From a virus: a stretch of DNA of 49,329 nucleotides. Below the pieces are notes generated by a model. The model did not search any database. It was not told the origin of the DNA and worked only from the letters and a program-made list of their open reading frames with translations. The first letter of the stretch is position 1. The number at the start of each line of letters is the position of its first letter. The translations under genes were made by a program, and so were the position numbers. The stretch spans positions 1-49,329 of the IMG/VR virus record IMGVR_UViG_3300037247_000838. One strand, written 5' to 3'. Shown one piece after another: positions 30,863-40,799 of this stretch.

Positions 30863-31585
30863 ATGGCAGACGATCTTACTCTTCCGGGTACAAACCAAGA
30901 CATCGCAACGGACCTGATTTCCGGCGCGCACTACCAGCGGGTGAAAATTTCCATTGGTGCGGATGGCGCTGCTGCGGACTGTTCCGCTGCCAAACCGATG
31001 CCGGTCGTTCAGCAAGACCCGATCAGCTCGTCACGGCAGGCGCATCTGGACAACATTCACTTGGCTCCCGTCGTCACGGACATCACTCACCACCAGGTCC
31101 ACGAGGAAGAATCTTTCGAGTGCTCTGCCGTCGATACCAGCATGGGATCGGCTGACACGCTCGTACTCGCGTTTAAGACGCCATCTGCTCCGAAACGTGT
31201 TCACCTCGTCGTTGGTTATGCCTCCAAGGCCGACGCCCATCTTGATTTAATAGAGGCTCCAACGTGGGATGCTTCCTCTGGCACGCTCAAAACCATTTTC
31301 AATCGGTATCGGGATTCTTCTTCTTCTTCGGCGATACTTGAAGACAAAACGACTGGCTCGTTTGCTGCAAACGACGCCATGATTGAAAACCCGACCAATC
31401 TTGCCGGGGGTACGATCGTTGATTCTTCCTACAATTGGTCTGATCGGAAAACGACTTTTGCCGATCGAGGTGATTCCGAATTTATCCTCAAGGCTGATAC
31501 GCTGTATGCCGCAAGGCTCACCGCCGACACCGGGACCAATGCCGGACAGATCAAGTTGTCTGAGTACGAACACACGGACGAATAG
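30863..31585 (+). CDS. Hypothetical virion protein
   Basis: The product has 240 residues from ATG 30863 with GGGAG upstream. Its N-terminal 45 residues (ISGAHYQRVKISIGADGAA, MPVVQQD) recur in many phage tail-associated proteins; the rest is beta-rich with Ser runs. Its stop is immediately followed by the next ATG. Confidence 0.6.
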   Translation: MADDLTLPGTNQDIATDLISGAHYQRVKISIGADGAAADCSAAKPMPVVQQDPISSSRQAHLDNIHLAPVVTDITHHQVHEEESFECSAVDTSMGSADTLVLAFKTPSAPKRVHLVVGYASKADAHLDLIEAPTWDASSGTLKTIFNRYRDSSSSSAILEDKTTGSFAANDAMIENPTNLAGGTIVDSSYNWSDRKTTFADRGDSEFILKADTLYAARLTADTGTNAGQIKLSEYEHTDE

Positions 31586-32599
31586 ATGCCATTTCTCCCG
31601 CTATTCCTGCCTCGCGTGCCTGAAGTCCGCGGTCCGATCCCGGCCGGGCTCGGTGGCGATGCGCCGTTGCAGGTGGAGTGGACGCCGTGCGATCTGGACA
31701 ATCCGTCGCATCGCCGGGCGCACGAGGACACCGGCCGTGCGTTCCGGCAGATCAATCGAGCGGAAAACTTCCCGCGGAGGGGTACCGCAACTGCTCTGTG
31801 GAAACCGAATACGACGCCGAACACGATCGCCATCGAGGATAACGAGACGGGCGAGGCAATTGTCGTCAACATGGATCCCGAGCCGGGCCGCGATCCGAAC
31901 CTGCGCGACGGCGACACGGTCGCCTACTACTATGAGGGCGACACGGCGTGGACCTGGAAGAGTTACCACGACGACAAGGTGGGCACGCTGAAGTTCTGGA
32001 CGCTCGACCCGGGCGACATCCCGGCGGGTTGGGGGATAGCGAATGACGGAGTGGGCAGTGGTACAAATTCCGTAGCGAACGGCGGGTCGGGCCTGGATTA
32101 TGTCACGCCGGGGTTCATCGTCTGCGCGAACACGGCGGGGACGCTGGTGGCGGCGGTGAACGTTGACCCGGTGGACAATCATAACCACACGCCAGGTTCA
32201 GGGATTGGCGACAACACGGACGCTCTTGCCACGGAAAATGCGGATGCCAACGTGGCCAACCACAGTAGTCATACGCATACGGTTACGATCAACAATCACG
32301 ATGACCACTATCACACCATCGGTGATAGCACCACTTTTTTCGCTACGGATCTAGGCGAAGAAAATGTATCCTATGTCAACCTGACAGACAAACAAACCGA
32401 TGGCTTCGGGGATCCACTGGTCCTTTCGCATTCGATTGATACTGTAAGCGGGGTAATTCTGACCCACACCTACAACGGCCACTCGCACACTATCGAAAAC
32501 CACAGCCATCCATTCACGATCGGCGACGATGGCGCCCACGATCACTCTGGCGGCACTCCGGCTTACATGACCGCGATTCCGATTGAGCGGATACCATAA
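31586..32599 (+). CDS. Tail fibre with collar domain and His-rich metal-binding tip
   Basis: The product has 337 residues. GTLKFWTLDPGDIPAGWGIANDG (about 133-155) matches the phage tail collar domain. From residue 199 on, the protein is full of HxH motifs (HNHT, HSSHTHT, HDDHYHT, HSHT, HSHPF, HDHS). In T4 short fibres and similar proteins such motifs coordinate a line of iron or zinc ions in a trimeric needle. It is therefore probably a receptor-binding fibre. It follows the 30863 gene without a gap. Confidence 0.75.
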   Translation: MPFLPLFLPRVPEVRGPIPAGLGGDAPLQVEWTPCDLDNPSHRRAHEDTGRAFRQINRAENFPRRGTATALWKPNTTPNTIAIEDNETGEAIVVNMDPEPGRDPNLRDGDTVAYYYEGDTAWTWKSYHDDKVGTLKFWTLDPGDIPAGWGIANDGVGSGTNSVANGGSGLDYVTPGFIVCANTAGTLVAAVNVDPVDNHNHTPGSGIGDNTDALATENADANVANHSSHTHTVTINNHDDHYHTIGDSTTFFATDLGEENVSYVNLTDKQTDGFGDPLVLSHSIDTVSGVILTHTYNGHSHTIENHSHPFTIGDDGAHDHSGGTPAYMTAIPIERIP

Positions 32600-32610
32600 G
32601 GAGAAAAACC

Positions 32611-33633
32611 ATGGCACGACGAATTGGCGGCCAATACTTTCCCGGCGCGGGCGAGAAGCGGCAGACTGCACGCCGGGCCCGCATGAAGTATGCCGAGACC
32701 GTGCAGCGGCAAGCGCTGGCCGGCCCGGGCGGATATTTGGGTGGGCAGGCGCTCAGTCAGGCGAACCGGGTTGGCAGGCGGCTCTTGGGCAGCCCCGGCG
32801 CCGGCGGCTACAACCTCGCGGTCGGAGGCGGCGCCGGGGGAGGTGGCGGCGGTGGAGGGTACGGCTCAGACTACGACGAGGCCCGGGCGGCCAACCTCGC
32901 TAGGTATTACGAGGGCAAAGGCGAACTGACCGATCTGCGCAAACGCGGGCTCGGTGCGTACGGTTCGCTCGGCGCTCAGCAGGATGCCGACATCAACCAG
33001 CAGTACGACAGCCAGGCTTCGCAGGTCCAGCAGGGCATGGTCAACCGTGGGCTGACGGCCAGCACGATCGGCCCGTCGATGCAGCTTGGCGTCGAACGCG
33101 GCCGGGCCGGGGCGTTGTCGCGGGCGGGTGATGCACGGCTCAGGGATCAACTCGCGTTCGACGAGCGAATCACGGGCAACGTCGCCGGCTTTATCGAACG
33201 GCGGGAAGATCCGTACCCAGACCTGGGGCAGTATTTGAGCGTGGCGCAGCAGTACGGCGCGAGCGGCGGCGGCAGTCCGGCCGTCTATGGCGGGTACCAG
33301 GTGCCGGGCGGAGGTTACTTCAACGTGGGCGGCGGCAGCGGGCAGCCGCAGCGGCCGAGACCGGGCCCTGGGTTCATAGCTGAAGGGCCTCAGCCGGGCG
33401 GCGGTGGAGGGCCGGGGGCGAACCCGGACGTCGTGCAGCAGCCGGGCGGCTGGGGTGGGATCGCCAACGTGTGGGACCCGCAAGAGAAACAACGCCTGGC
33501 GGACTTCCAGCGGAAATTCGGCCACCTGTCGGTAGAGCAACTGAAAAACAATCCCGAGGCCCAGCGGTTCATCGCAGAGCAGCGGCGAAAGTTCACGGCA
33601 GGCGGTCCGGTCACCCGCAGCTACATGGCGTAG
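32611..33633 (+). CDS. Putative internal virion/ejection protein 1
   Basis: The product has 340 residues with AAGGAG before ATG 32611. It starts strongly basic, holds a long Gly-rich stretch (GGGAGGGGGGGGYG near 72-85), a helical LRKRGLGAYGSLGAQQDADINQQYDSQ region and a second Gly/Pro-rich segment. Gly-rich, helical proteins in this position of short-tailed phages are usually ejected with the DNA. Inference from order and composition. Confidence 0.5.
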   Translation: MARRIGGQYFPGAGEKRQTARRARMKYAETVQRQALAGPGGYLGGQALSQANRVGRRLLGSPGAGGYNLAVGGGAGGGGGGGGYGSDYDEARAANLARYYEGKGELTDLRKRGLGAYGSLGAQQDADINQQYDSQASQVQQGMVNRGLTASTIGPSMQLGVERGRAGALSRAGDARLRDQLAFDERITGNVAGFIERREDPYPDLGQYLSVAQQYGASGGGSPAVYGGYQVPGGGYFNVGGGSGQPQRPRPGPGFIAEGPQPGGGGGPGANPDVVQQPGGWGGIANVWDPQEKQRLADFQRKFGHLSVEQLKNNPEAQRFIAEQRRKFTAGGPVTRSYMA

Positions 33634-33646
33634 GAGCACAAGCATC

Positions 33647-34930
33647 ATGGGCATTACCGTAAGACCACGCGGCGGCGGCCGGGAGCTGATCGGCATGGCG
33701 TATATGGCCGGCGCCGGGCGCGACGCTCAGCGGCGGGAAGAGCTTGCGCAGCGCGAGCGGGCCGACCTGCGGCGGCTCCAGTACGGGGCTCAGCAGGCGG
33801 GCTACGATCGCCTAGCACGCGAACGGCAGTTGATGTTCCAGGCCGGCGTGCAAGGGCAGCGCGACGAGGCGGCGCGGTTGGAGCGAGGGCAGGCGGGCGA
33901 GTTGCGGCGCGAGCAGCAGCTTTTCGACATCGACGCCGCGAACGAAGAGTGGGGCCGGCGGGACGAGGTGAATGAGCTGCAAGCGTTGCAGGGCGAGTTC
34001 ACCGAAATCTTGAAACAGCCGTGGACGGAAGAGCAGATGCAACGGCTGCAAGCTACCAAGAAGAGTCTTCGTCTTGCGCGGGAGTCAGGTACGTACAGCG
34101 AAGAGCAAATGGTGGACATGACCCGCAGAGAACTCGACAACTGGAGCATGGAACAGCCAGAAGACGAGGAGATGCCCGAGGAGCTAACGCCGGAATGGTT
34201 CAAGAAGCAGGGTTTGCCAAACGCCGTATACGACCCGGACACTGGCCGGATGTACCTCAATTTGCCTGGCGGGAGAGAGGTGGATTTCTATTTCAAGCCC
34301 GGTACGAATGGCCTGGAGCCGGTGCTTATCGACGAGCCAAAAGAGCAACCCGAGCAAATGGACGTGCTGGGCAACACGCCGACCGCCCGCCTGAAAATCG
34401 GTCGCGCAGAATCCGATGCGCGAAAGAAGGCGATAGCCGATCGAGCAGAGAAATTGCTCGAAGCAAGCCGGGGCAAGGATGACATGGGTGAGTCAACGGG
34501 GCCGCCGAAGATCAGTGTGCGCGAAGCGATACGGATTGCTGAAACTGAATATGATGCGACGCGCCCGCCCAGCATTGAACGGCAAGAGTACGAGCGGGCT
34601 GTGAGTCAAGCGTACATCGACACGATGGGCGGGGCGCCGTCCAGACCGCAAGAACCAGCCGGGCAATTGCCGGGAGAGCAAGAGCCCGGTCCGTTCGACC
34701 CCGGCGGCCGGCTCTACAACCCGAACAGTATGCGGGAGGGATTGGATCGGGCGAAGGCGGTCCAGGAAAGACAGCGGTGGGAGGCGGAGAACATAATCAC
34801 GCCCGAGGAAGCGGCTGAGCTTATCCGGGTGACCAGTAAGGCCCATTTGGATGAGTTGGTCAATCAAGGCAGGATCCAGCCGGGTGACCGGTTCATCGAC
34901 CCCAACGGAACCGTCAGGAAGTTGCCGTAA
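33647..34930 (+). CDS. Putative internal virion/ejection protein 2
   Basis: The product has 427 residues. Residues 15-130 are almost uninterrupted charged helix (REELAQRERADLRRLQYGAQQ), indicating a long coiled coil; the rest is acidic with a short domain PNAVYDPDTGRMYLNLPGGRE. It overlaps the start of the 1772-residue gene by one base (TAATG). Together with its neighbours it resembles the ejection-protein trio of podoviruses. Confidence 0.55.
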   Translation: MGITVRPRGGGRELIGMAYMAGAGRDAQRREELAQRERADLRRLQYGAQQAGYDRLARERQLMFQAGVQGQRDEAARLERGQAGELRREQQLFDIDAANEEWGRRDEVNELQALQGEFTEILKQPWTEEQMQRLQATKKSLRLARESGTYSEEQMVDMTRRELDNWSMEQPEDEEMPEELTPEWFKKQGLPNAVYDPDTGRMYLNLPGGREVDFYFKPGTNGLEPVLIDEPKEQPEQMDVLGNTPTARLKIGRAESDARKKAIADRAEKLLEASRGKDDMGESTGPPKISVREAIRIAETEYDATRPPSIERQEYERAVSQAYIDTMGGAPSRPQEPAGQLPGEQEPGPFDPGGRLYNPNSMREGLDRAKAVQERQRWEAENIITPEEAAELIRVTSKAHLDELVNQGRIQPGDRFIDPNGTVRKLP

Positions 34931-37900
34931 TGGCGATAGCACTCGACAACCCATGGGATGCGTTCGAGGCGGTGGGAACCATCGCCCCACCTGCTCAGTT
35001 TGCGCAAGAGCAGGACCCGTGGGATGAGTTCGAGCCGGTTGGCGTCGTCGCTCGACAGCCGACCGAGATGGACCGACGCGTAGAGCAGATTGAGTTCCAG
35101 TCCGCGATGCAGAAGGAGCAAGAGGTTCGCGGGCAAGAGCAGGCGAACGCCCTGTACGACGATCTTCGCACGTCCGGGCTGAGTCGGGGCGAGGTGCCGC
35201 TCGACTGGGAGTCGGAATTGTTCAAGAACGTGCCGGAAGATGCCAGGGAGGCGGCTACTCGCATCCAGCAGATGTACGGGTTCGCGCAGGAGTTCTCGGC
35301 CGGATCGCTCCAGCGGGGGAAGCTGAAGGGCGATTACGCGTTTCGAGCCAAGGGACAGAAGAAGAGCGACTTGTGGACTGGACTCACTCCCGCTGAATCC
35401 ACGACGAAGCTGCTCGAAATCCCCGTCCGGGAACGCGACAAGTTCTTGCAAGTTCTGGCCGACACGGTTCAGCAGGAGAATCCGATTCGCGAGAGGGACC
35501 AGTTGGCCCTGAAGGGCTTTGGACGCAAGGGCCTGGAACGCGTTCTGCGCGGTACGCAGCGGCTCTCGGAAATGCCCGAAGACTTTGCCCGCTGGGCGAT
35601 GGGCCTGCCGAATGACGATCGAGAGTTCGTCAAGGAAGCGCACGGTATCATCTGGGGCCTCGACCCGGCAAAAGGCGCGTCCTGGGCGGAGACCGGGTTC
35701 CTCGGCGCCTTGGAAATGGTACCGGCCATGACCGCGTCCCTTGCCACGGGCGGCGCGGCGGGTGCGGGCACGATTGCCGCCGGTGGAAGCGCCCGCCTTG
35801 CGTTCTGGGCGAACAACCTCGCAGCGACCGGGTTCTGGTACGCGGAGTCCGCGCCGGACATTCACGACGAATTGAAACGGTCCGGAGCGGGCGACAACGC
35901 GGCGTACTACAGCGCGTTGTTTTTCGCCGCGCCGTATGCGGCGATCGAGCAGTCGCAGATGGTCATGTTGAAGATGGGGTTTGGCGGCAACGTGTTCAAG
36001 AAGTGGGCCACGAAGTCGTTTATGGAGGGGGTCGCGAAGTTCGGCGTGACGCAGGGCGCCTTGATGGCCGGCGAAGTGAGCGAAGAGACGTTGCAGCAGC
36101 TTACGGAGTGGCAGGCGAAAGAGGTTGCCCGGTACTTTGACAAGAACGTGAAGGTCGACCGCAAGGAGGAATGGGAGAAGGTCAAGGATGCGACCGTGGA
36201 AGCGATCAACGTGATGCCGTTCCTGATGGGGCCGGGGGCCGCGGTGTCCGGGACGTCGATGCACGCGAAGTGGGTGGCGGAGGGGCGCCCGAGCGCCGGC
36301 GAGTCGGCGGCGCGCAGGGACCGGCTGGAGATAGCCGAGTCCGTTCAGGGGGAATTGCAAGCCGAGCGGTCGGTCGAGCAGGTTGAAGTGGGCGAGTGGG
36401 TTGCCGAGAACCCCGAGGCCGCCAGGGAGCTTGCCGCACTCGACAAGCCGACACGTACACAGTTCGAGTCGTTTGCGCCCGTCGTGAAGGAAACGACGGC
36501 CAAGGGACGGGTGAAGTGGGTCGATCGGGTACGGCGGGAGCTTGCCGCACAGGATGCCGCTGAGGTCGCACCAGAGGCCGCTGAGGAGCCTGCCGAGGTC
36601 GAAGAGGCTCCCAAGCCGAAGACGGGGCTGGGACGGAAGAAGGCGAAGGTCGAATCCGAGGTCGTTGAGGAGCCTACCGCGACAGAAGTGGCTCTCAAGT
36701 TGTCGCGGGACATGGAGAGGAAGAAGGTCGTTCCGGCTACGGAACCGGCTGCGCCCGCTATCTCCGCCGAAGAGAAGGCCGATCTGTTCGCCACGGTGCC
36801 TGATCTTGCCGATTACAACGCGACGGAGTTGCGAGAGTTCGTCACCGCGTTGTCGCAGAAACGGACCAAGGCCGGGAAGCCCATCGCGACGACGAAGGCC
36901 GAGACTGCCCGCCTGGCCACAATGTCGGAAGATCAGCTTTTGCAGGAACTTCGCGGTGTCTTCGCCAAGCCGAAAGAGAAAGTGAAACCAGTCCGGCCGG
37001 AGAAGACGGGGCTGGGGAAGAAGAAGGCGGCGGAGAAAAGCTCGATCGTCCGCAACATCGAAACCGATATCCAAACGGCCGTCGATGCCGTCCCGGTGTT
37101 CAAGGATGCCCAGGTCGAAGTCGTGGACGCGAAAGGTGGCGTCGTCAAGATCACGCGGCCGGACGGGGCGGCGACCACTGTTCACTTCCGGGCCGACGCT
37201 GAAGTGAATGCTGCCGAGAAAGAGTTGGGCACGGGGGCCAAGAGAGGCGCCTATGCGTACGGCGACCGGGCCGGACTGAAGAAAGGCCACATCTACTTGC
37301 GCAAAGGCGCATCCCACCAGACACTCAACCATGAAGCCATCCACTGGCTGGAAGACATGGGAGTCGTCACGGCCGAAGAAGTCGCGGCCAACGGCGGCCG
37401 AGAGGGAATCGCCGAGGCGTATGAGAAGTGGGTTGCGAAGAAGACGCCGAACACGCTGTTCGAGAAAATCTACGCCGCCATCGAGTCGTTGCTCTCGTCG
37501 CAGAAGCGGCTGTTCCGGGACATCGCCAAGCGGGGACTGGGACGGAAGAAGGCAAAGAAGGCAGGCGGCGAGCAGGACGTCGCGTTCGCAGAGGAAACGG
37601 AAAGGGATCCCGGCTACATCCGGGCCAAGGCTTCGACCGACCAGCAGGTTCGAGACGCCTTGCGAGCACACGAGAAGCAGATGGTGGAAGCGGGCATCGT
37701 GCCACCGCGACGGACGTGGAAGAAGGCCAACGAGGATGCGGACCGGATGCTCAGCCCGACGAATTACGCGGCCACAAAAGCCCGGTTGCTGGATCGGGTG
37801 CTTGCCGGCGAAATGGTGGCGACCATGGAAGATCAAGTGGCCGTCGACCGGATCGTCGAGGAACTTCAGCAAAGGCATATTCGGGAGGGGACCGTCGAAG

Positions 37901-40248
37901 CGGCGCGCGAAGCGGAGCTATGGACGAACGGTAATTTCCAGGGCCGTGCTCGAGGGGCGGGTGTCCTCGGGCGGCGCGACCCGCTGGAAAATCCGGAAGA
38001 GCGCCGCCGCAAGGCACTGATGGAAGCGTTCTATTCGCCGAAGAAACAGACGAAGCGGAGTATTCTCAAACGTGACCTGAACGCGCCGATGGAGCCGGGC
38101 GATAGCATCGACCAGGCCCGGGAAGGCGTTCAGACGGGGTACGATCCGGAAGCGACGATCAAAGGAAAGAACGACAAGGCCAGGGAGAAGCTCGGGACGT
38201 TCCTTGAAGGGCAGGGCTACAACGTCGCCGACATCAACGACATTGCAAAATCCCCGACGCGGGCGTTGGGGATGCTCAGGCAGATCAGGGCGTACAAGGC
38301 GAGCCGCCTCGACGCGGCGTACGAATACTGGCACCAAATGATTCTGAGCGGGCAGTTGACGCAGATCGTCAACTTTGCGGGTACCCTCGGCCACGGTGCG
38401 CTGGCGATGGGGCCGGAACGGTTGTATTCGGCCACGGTCAATTTGATCGTAAAAGATCCCAACGCGGCGCAGTTTGGAGAAGTGTCCAGGATGATCCGGA
38501 CACTCGGCCCCGGCATCAAGCGAGGCATTCGAAACGGCTTGCATTCGTTCAAGCACGAAGTCGCCGGGCTGGAGTGGGAACTGGGTGCGCAGGACATTCA
38601 GCGGCAAGACGAACGTGGGTTTGCCATCGCGGGCACGAAGGGGAAGATTGTCAGGATACCCGGGTACCGGAGTTTGCAAGCGGCCGATGCGTTCACGAAG
38701 TCGATCATCTACGAGGCGGAATTGGCTGCTCGAGCCTACAGGACCGCCAAAGCCGAGGGGCTCGACGGCAAGGCGATGGATAAGCGGATCGCCGAGATTC
38801 AGGACAACCCCGGTTCGGCCGAGTCGCTGGCGGCATTGGCGTACGCCCAGGAGATCGCGTATCAGGACAAGGGCGGTAAGACAACGCAGAAGATCAAGAG
38901 GGCCGCATTGGCCGTTAGGCGAGTCCCCGGGCTGCGGTACCTGGTGCCGTTCGTCAACACGCCGGTGAACATCGCCGTGCGAGGCGGCTGGGACCGGACG
39001 CCGTTTGGGATCATCACCACGGCGCTCGAATACCGCGATGCCCGCGAAACGGGAGACTATCGCCGTGCGGTGGAACTCAGCGGCCGGTTGCTGGCCTGGG
39101 TGCCGATCTGGATGGCCCTGGCTCTCGGTGGCGACGAAGACGAGCCGTGGATTACCGGCGCCGAAGGCTCGGAGACGGAAGGCAGCCGGCAAGCGAGGCA
39201 TCGCGGCATCGAACCGTTCACGATGCGGGTCCCCTTTTCGGACGCCCGGATCAGTTACAAGCGGATCGAGCCGATCGCCACGTCGCTTGGCCTGGCCGTC
39301 GATTGGATCAATGCGTTCAAGTCCGGCGACCCGGATACCGCAACCGGCGAAATATGGAATTCGCTCGTGAACCAGTTCCGGAGCAAAACGCCGCTCCAGG
39401 GCCTGGGTGACTTTTCCGAGCTGTTCGAGACGAACAATAAAGCCAAGTTGGCATCCTGGGGCTCGGGGTTCACCGCAAGCTGGGTGCCGAACCTCATCAG
39501 GCAGCCGATTCGTCAGTTCAAGTCGGAATTCCCCGACCGTCGAATCTGGGGCAAGGGTGATGATTGGAAAACGCGGGTTGTGAAGCGGGCGTTTCAGAAG
39601 ACGGAGCTTCCGCAGTTGGTCGGCTTGGTCGAGGATCAGCCGATCTACGATCTGTGGGGACGCAAGGCCGTGAAGAACGGTCCCGAGACCACGGTGCCGT
39701 GGCAGATCGCGCGGACGATCAGCCGGGAACTGAACCCGGCAGACTTCAAGGTGCCGGACATCTTTGTCGGCGATCGGATCATTGGCGAATACAACCGGAC
39801 GCATCCAGAAGAGAACCCGTACCAGCCTGTCACGCCCGCCCCGTATTACACGCATCCGGAGACGAAGAAGAAAACCTGGATGACCGACGAGCAGAAGTCG
39901 AGCTTCACGCAGTTTGCCGGAGAGACGTCGAAACTACTGGTCGAGAAGCACAACCTCGATCCGGAGAACGTCACAACGGAAGCGGTCGAGGTGATTCGCA
40001 AGTCGATCGAGGACAGCCGCAAAGAGGCTCGCAAGCAGTTTGCCATTCAGTGGACCGGCGGGAAAGCGTACGATAAGACGCCGGAAGAACTGGCGGCGAT
40101 GCTGCACAAGAAGTACGAGGTGGCGCAGCGAAGATTGAAAGCCGGCTACGAGGAACCACAAGCGGGGAAGGAGTATCAGCGGCGGCTGAAAGAGTGGAAC
40201 AAGAAGAAGGCCGACGCCAGGGCCTACCTGACACAGTTGGCGAAATAA
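34930..40248 (+). CDS. Large polyvalent virion protein with HEXXH metalloprotease motif
   Basis: The product has 1772 residues, the largest gene. The N-terminus has two DPW(D/E)xFE repeats (residues 7-40). An Ala/Glu/Lys-rich, disordered section (about 460-700) holds three TGLG(R/K)KKA repeats. LNHEAIHWLEDMG at about 799-811 contains HEXXH (801-805), the zinc-peptidase signature. Towards the C-terminus, LVPFVNTPVNIAVRGGW and the membrane-like AWVPIWMALALGGDEDEPW match the LPD38-type domain of phage polyvalent proteins. Likely ejected into the host, where the protease domain could process cell-envelope or host proteins. Function inferred. Confidence 0.75.
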   Translation: MAIALDNPWDAFEAVGTIAPPAQFAQEQDPWDEFEPVGVVARQPTEMDRRVEQIEFQSAMQKEQEVRGQEQANALYDDLRTSGLSRGEVPLDWESELFKNVPEDAREAATRIQQMYGFAQEFSAGSLQRGKLKGDYAFRAKGQKKSDLWTGLTPAESTTKLLEIPVRERDKFLQVLADTVQQENPIRERDQLALKGFGRKGLERVLRGTQRLSEMPEDFARWAMGLPNDDREFVKEAHGIIWGLDPAKGASWAETGFLGALEMVPAMTASLATGGAAGAGTIAAGGSARLAFWANNLAATGFWYAESAPDIHDELKRSGAGDNAAYYSALFFAAPYAAIEQSQMVMLKMGFGGNVFKKWATKSFMEGVAKFGVTQGALMAGEVSEETLQQLTEWQAKEVARYFDKNVKVDRKEEWEKVKDATVEAINVMPFLMGPGAAVSGTSMHAKWVAEGRPSAGESAARRDRLEIAESVQGELQAERSVEQVEVGEWVAENPEAARELAALDKPTRTQFESFAPVVKETTAKGRVKWVDRVRRELAAQDAAEVAPEAAEEPAEVEEAPKPKTGLGRKKAKVESEVVEEPTATEVALKLSRDMERKKVVPATEPAAPAISAEEKADLFATVPDLADYNATELREFVTALSQKRTKAGKPIATTKAETARLATMSEDQLLQELRGVFAKPKEKVKPVRPEKTGLGKKKAAEKSSIVRNIETDIQTAVDAVPVFKDAQVEVVDAKGGVVKITRPDGAATTVHFRADAEVNAAEKELGTGAKRGAYAYGDRAGLKKGHIYLRKGASHQTLNHEAIHWLEDMGVVTAEEVAANGGREGIAEAYEKWVAKKTPNTLFEKIYAAIESLLSSQKRLFRDIAKRGLGRKKAKKAGGEQDVAFAEETERDPGYIRAKASTDQQVRDALRAHEKQMVEAGIVPPRRTWKKANEDADRMLSPTNYAATKARLLDRVLAGEMVATMEDQVAVDRIVEELQQRHIREGTVEAAREAELWTNGNFQGRARGAGVLGRRDPLENPEERRRKALMEAFYSPKKQTKRSILKRDLNAPMEPGDSIDQAREGVQTGYDPEATIKGKNDKAREKLGTFLEGQGYNVADINDIAKSPTRALGMLRQIRAYKASRLDAAYEYWHQMILSGQLTQIVNFAGTLGHGALAMGPERLYSATVNLIVKDPNAAQFGEVSRMIRTLGPGIKRGIRNGLHSFKHEVAGLEWELGAQDIQRQDERGFAIAGTKGKIVRIPGYRSLQAADAFTKSIIYEAELAARAYRTAKAEGLDGKAMDKRIAEIQDNPGSAESLAALAYAQEIAYQDKGGKTTQKIKRAALAVRRVPGLRYLVPFVNTPVNIAVRGGWDRTPFGIITTALEYRDARETGDYRRAVELSGRLLAWVPIWMALALGGDEDEPWITGAEGSETEGSRQARHRGIEPFTMRVPFSDARISYKRIEPIATSLGLAVDWINAFKSGDPDTATGEIWNSLVNQFRSKTPLQGLGDFSELFETNNKAKLASWGSGFTASWVPNLIRQPIRQFKSEFPDRRIWGKGDDWKTRVVKRAFQKTELPQLVGLVEDQPIYDLWGRKAVKNGPETTVPWQIARTISRELNPADFKVPDIFVGDRIIGEYNRTHPEENPYQPVTPAPYYTHPETKKKTWMTDEQKSSFTQFAGETSKLLVEKHNLDPENVTTEAVEVIRKSIEDSRKEARKQFAIQWTGGKAYDKTPEELAAMLHKKYEVAQRRLKAGYEEPQAGKEYQRRLKEWNKKKADARAYLTQLAK

Positions 40249-40343
40249 TGCTTACCAATCGCGACCGCTGGGCGGTTGTGGGATTATGTTTTTTGGGCTG
40301 GCTGGTCTGGATCCTTGGTTGGATCCGAGACGGCTGGTCGTAA
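40248..40343 (+). CDS. Small single-pass membrane protein
   Basis: The product has 31 residues and starts in a TAATG overlap with the large gene. Residues 8-25 (WAVVGLCFLGWLVWILGW) are a Trp-rich membrane segment. It could be a minor virion or holin-like peptide. Confidence 0.55.
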   Translation: MLTNRDRWAVVGLCFLGWLVWILGWIRDGWS

Positions 40344-40362
40344 CTTGAAAGGAGATTGAGTC

Positions 40363-40737
40363 ATGTCCGCAGATGAATTTGTGGCGTTGGGAGTCGATCC
40401 GTTCGAGCAGTTCGTTCGGCAGGTCATCGTCAACTTATACGGGGAAAAGAAGGTCGGGTTCTGGGAGTTGCTGATCCCGCTATTCACCGAACTGTTCAGC
40501 GCCTGGATCGAAAGCTGCGAAGAGCAGAACACGCCGGAAGTCGTGCTCGCGAGATTCCAGGCTCCCCCGTGGCGGTTGCGACGACGAGCAGTCAACCAGA
40601 TCTTCCGCGAGGCTCGTGGAGAAGGAAAGCGGATCACTCGCGAGGCCGCGCGTGAGCAGGTCGAGGCGATCATCAAGACCGCGAACGACAAGCCCGAGGA
40701 AACCCTGGAGGCCATCCGGTACGAAATGGGCGTCTGA
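40363..40737 (+). CDS. Hypothetical protein
   Basis: The product has 124 residues with AAAGGAG before ATG 40363. It is helical throughout; the second half is basic (WRLRRRAVNQIFREARGEGKRITREAAREQVE). No recognised family. Located between the late virion genes and the lysis/export group. Confidence 0.65.
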   Translation: MSADEFVALGVDPFEQFVRQVIVNLYGEKKVGFWELLIPLFTELFSAWIESCEEQNTPEVVLARFQAPPWRLRRRAVNQIFREARGEGKRITREAAREQVEAIIKTANDKPEETLEAIRYEMGV

Positions 40738-40786
40738 ACTAGACGACCGCAAGCAGAAACTAGACGTCACTAGACGTCACCAGACG
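40738..40786 (+). repeat. Short tandem repeats of a TAGACG unit
   Basis: ACTAGACG occurs at 40738-40745. TAGACGTCAC is repeated twice in tandem at 40761-40780, and CAGACG follows. The units contain the palindrome GACGTC and sit just before the ribosome binding site of the 40800 gene, so an operator role is possible. Confidence 0.7.
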
Positions 40787-40799
40787 AAAGGAGAGAATC

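Noticed and set aside
34864-37878. A 1004-codon open frame on the - strand opposite the large virion gene
   Set aside because: It is Leu/Arg/Pro-rich, lacks a ribosome binding site and mirrors the codon bias of the + strand gene, which has recognisable motifs; GC-rich genes often leave long antisense frames.
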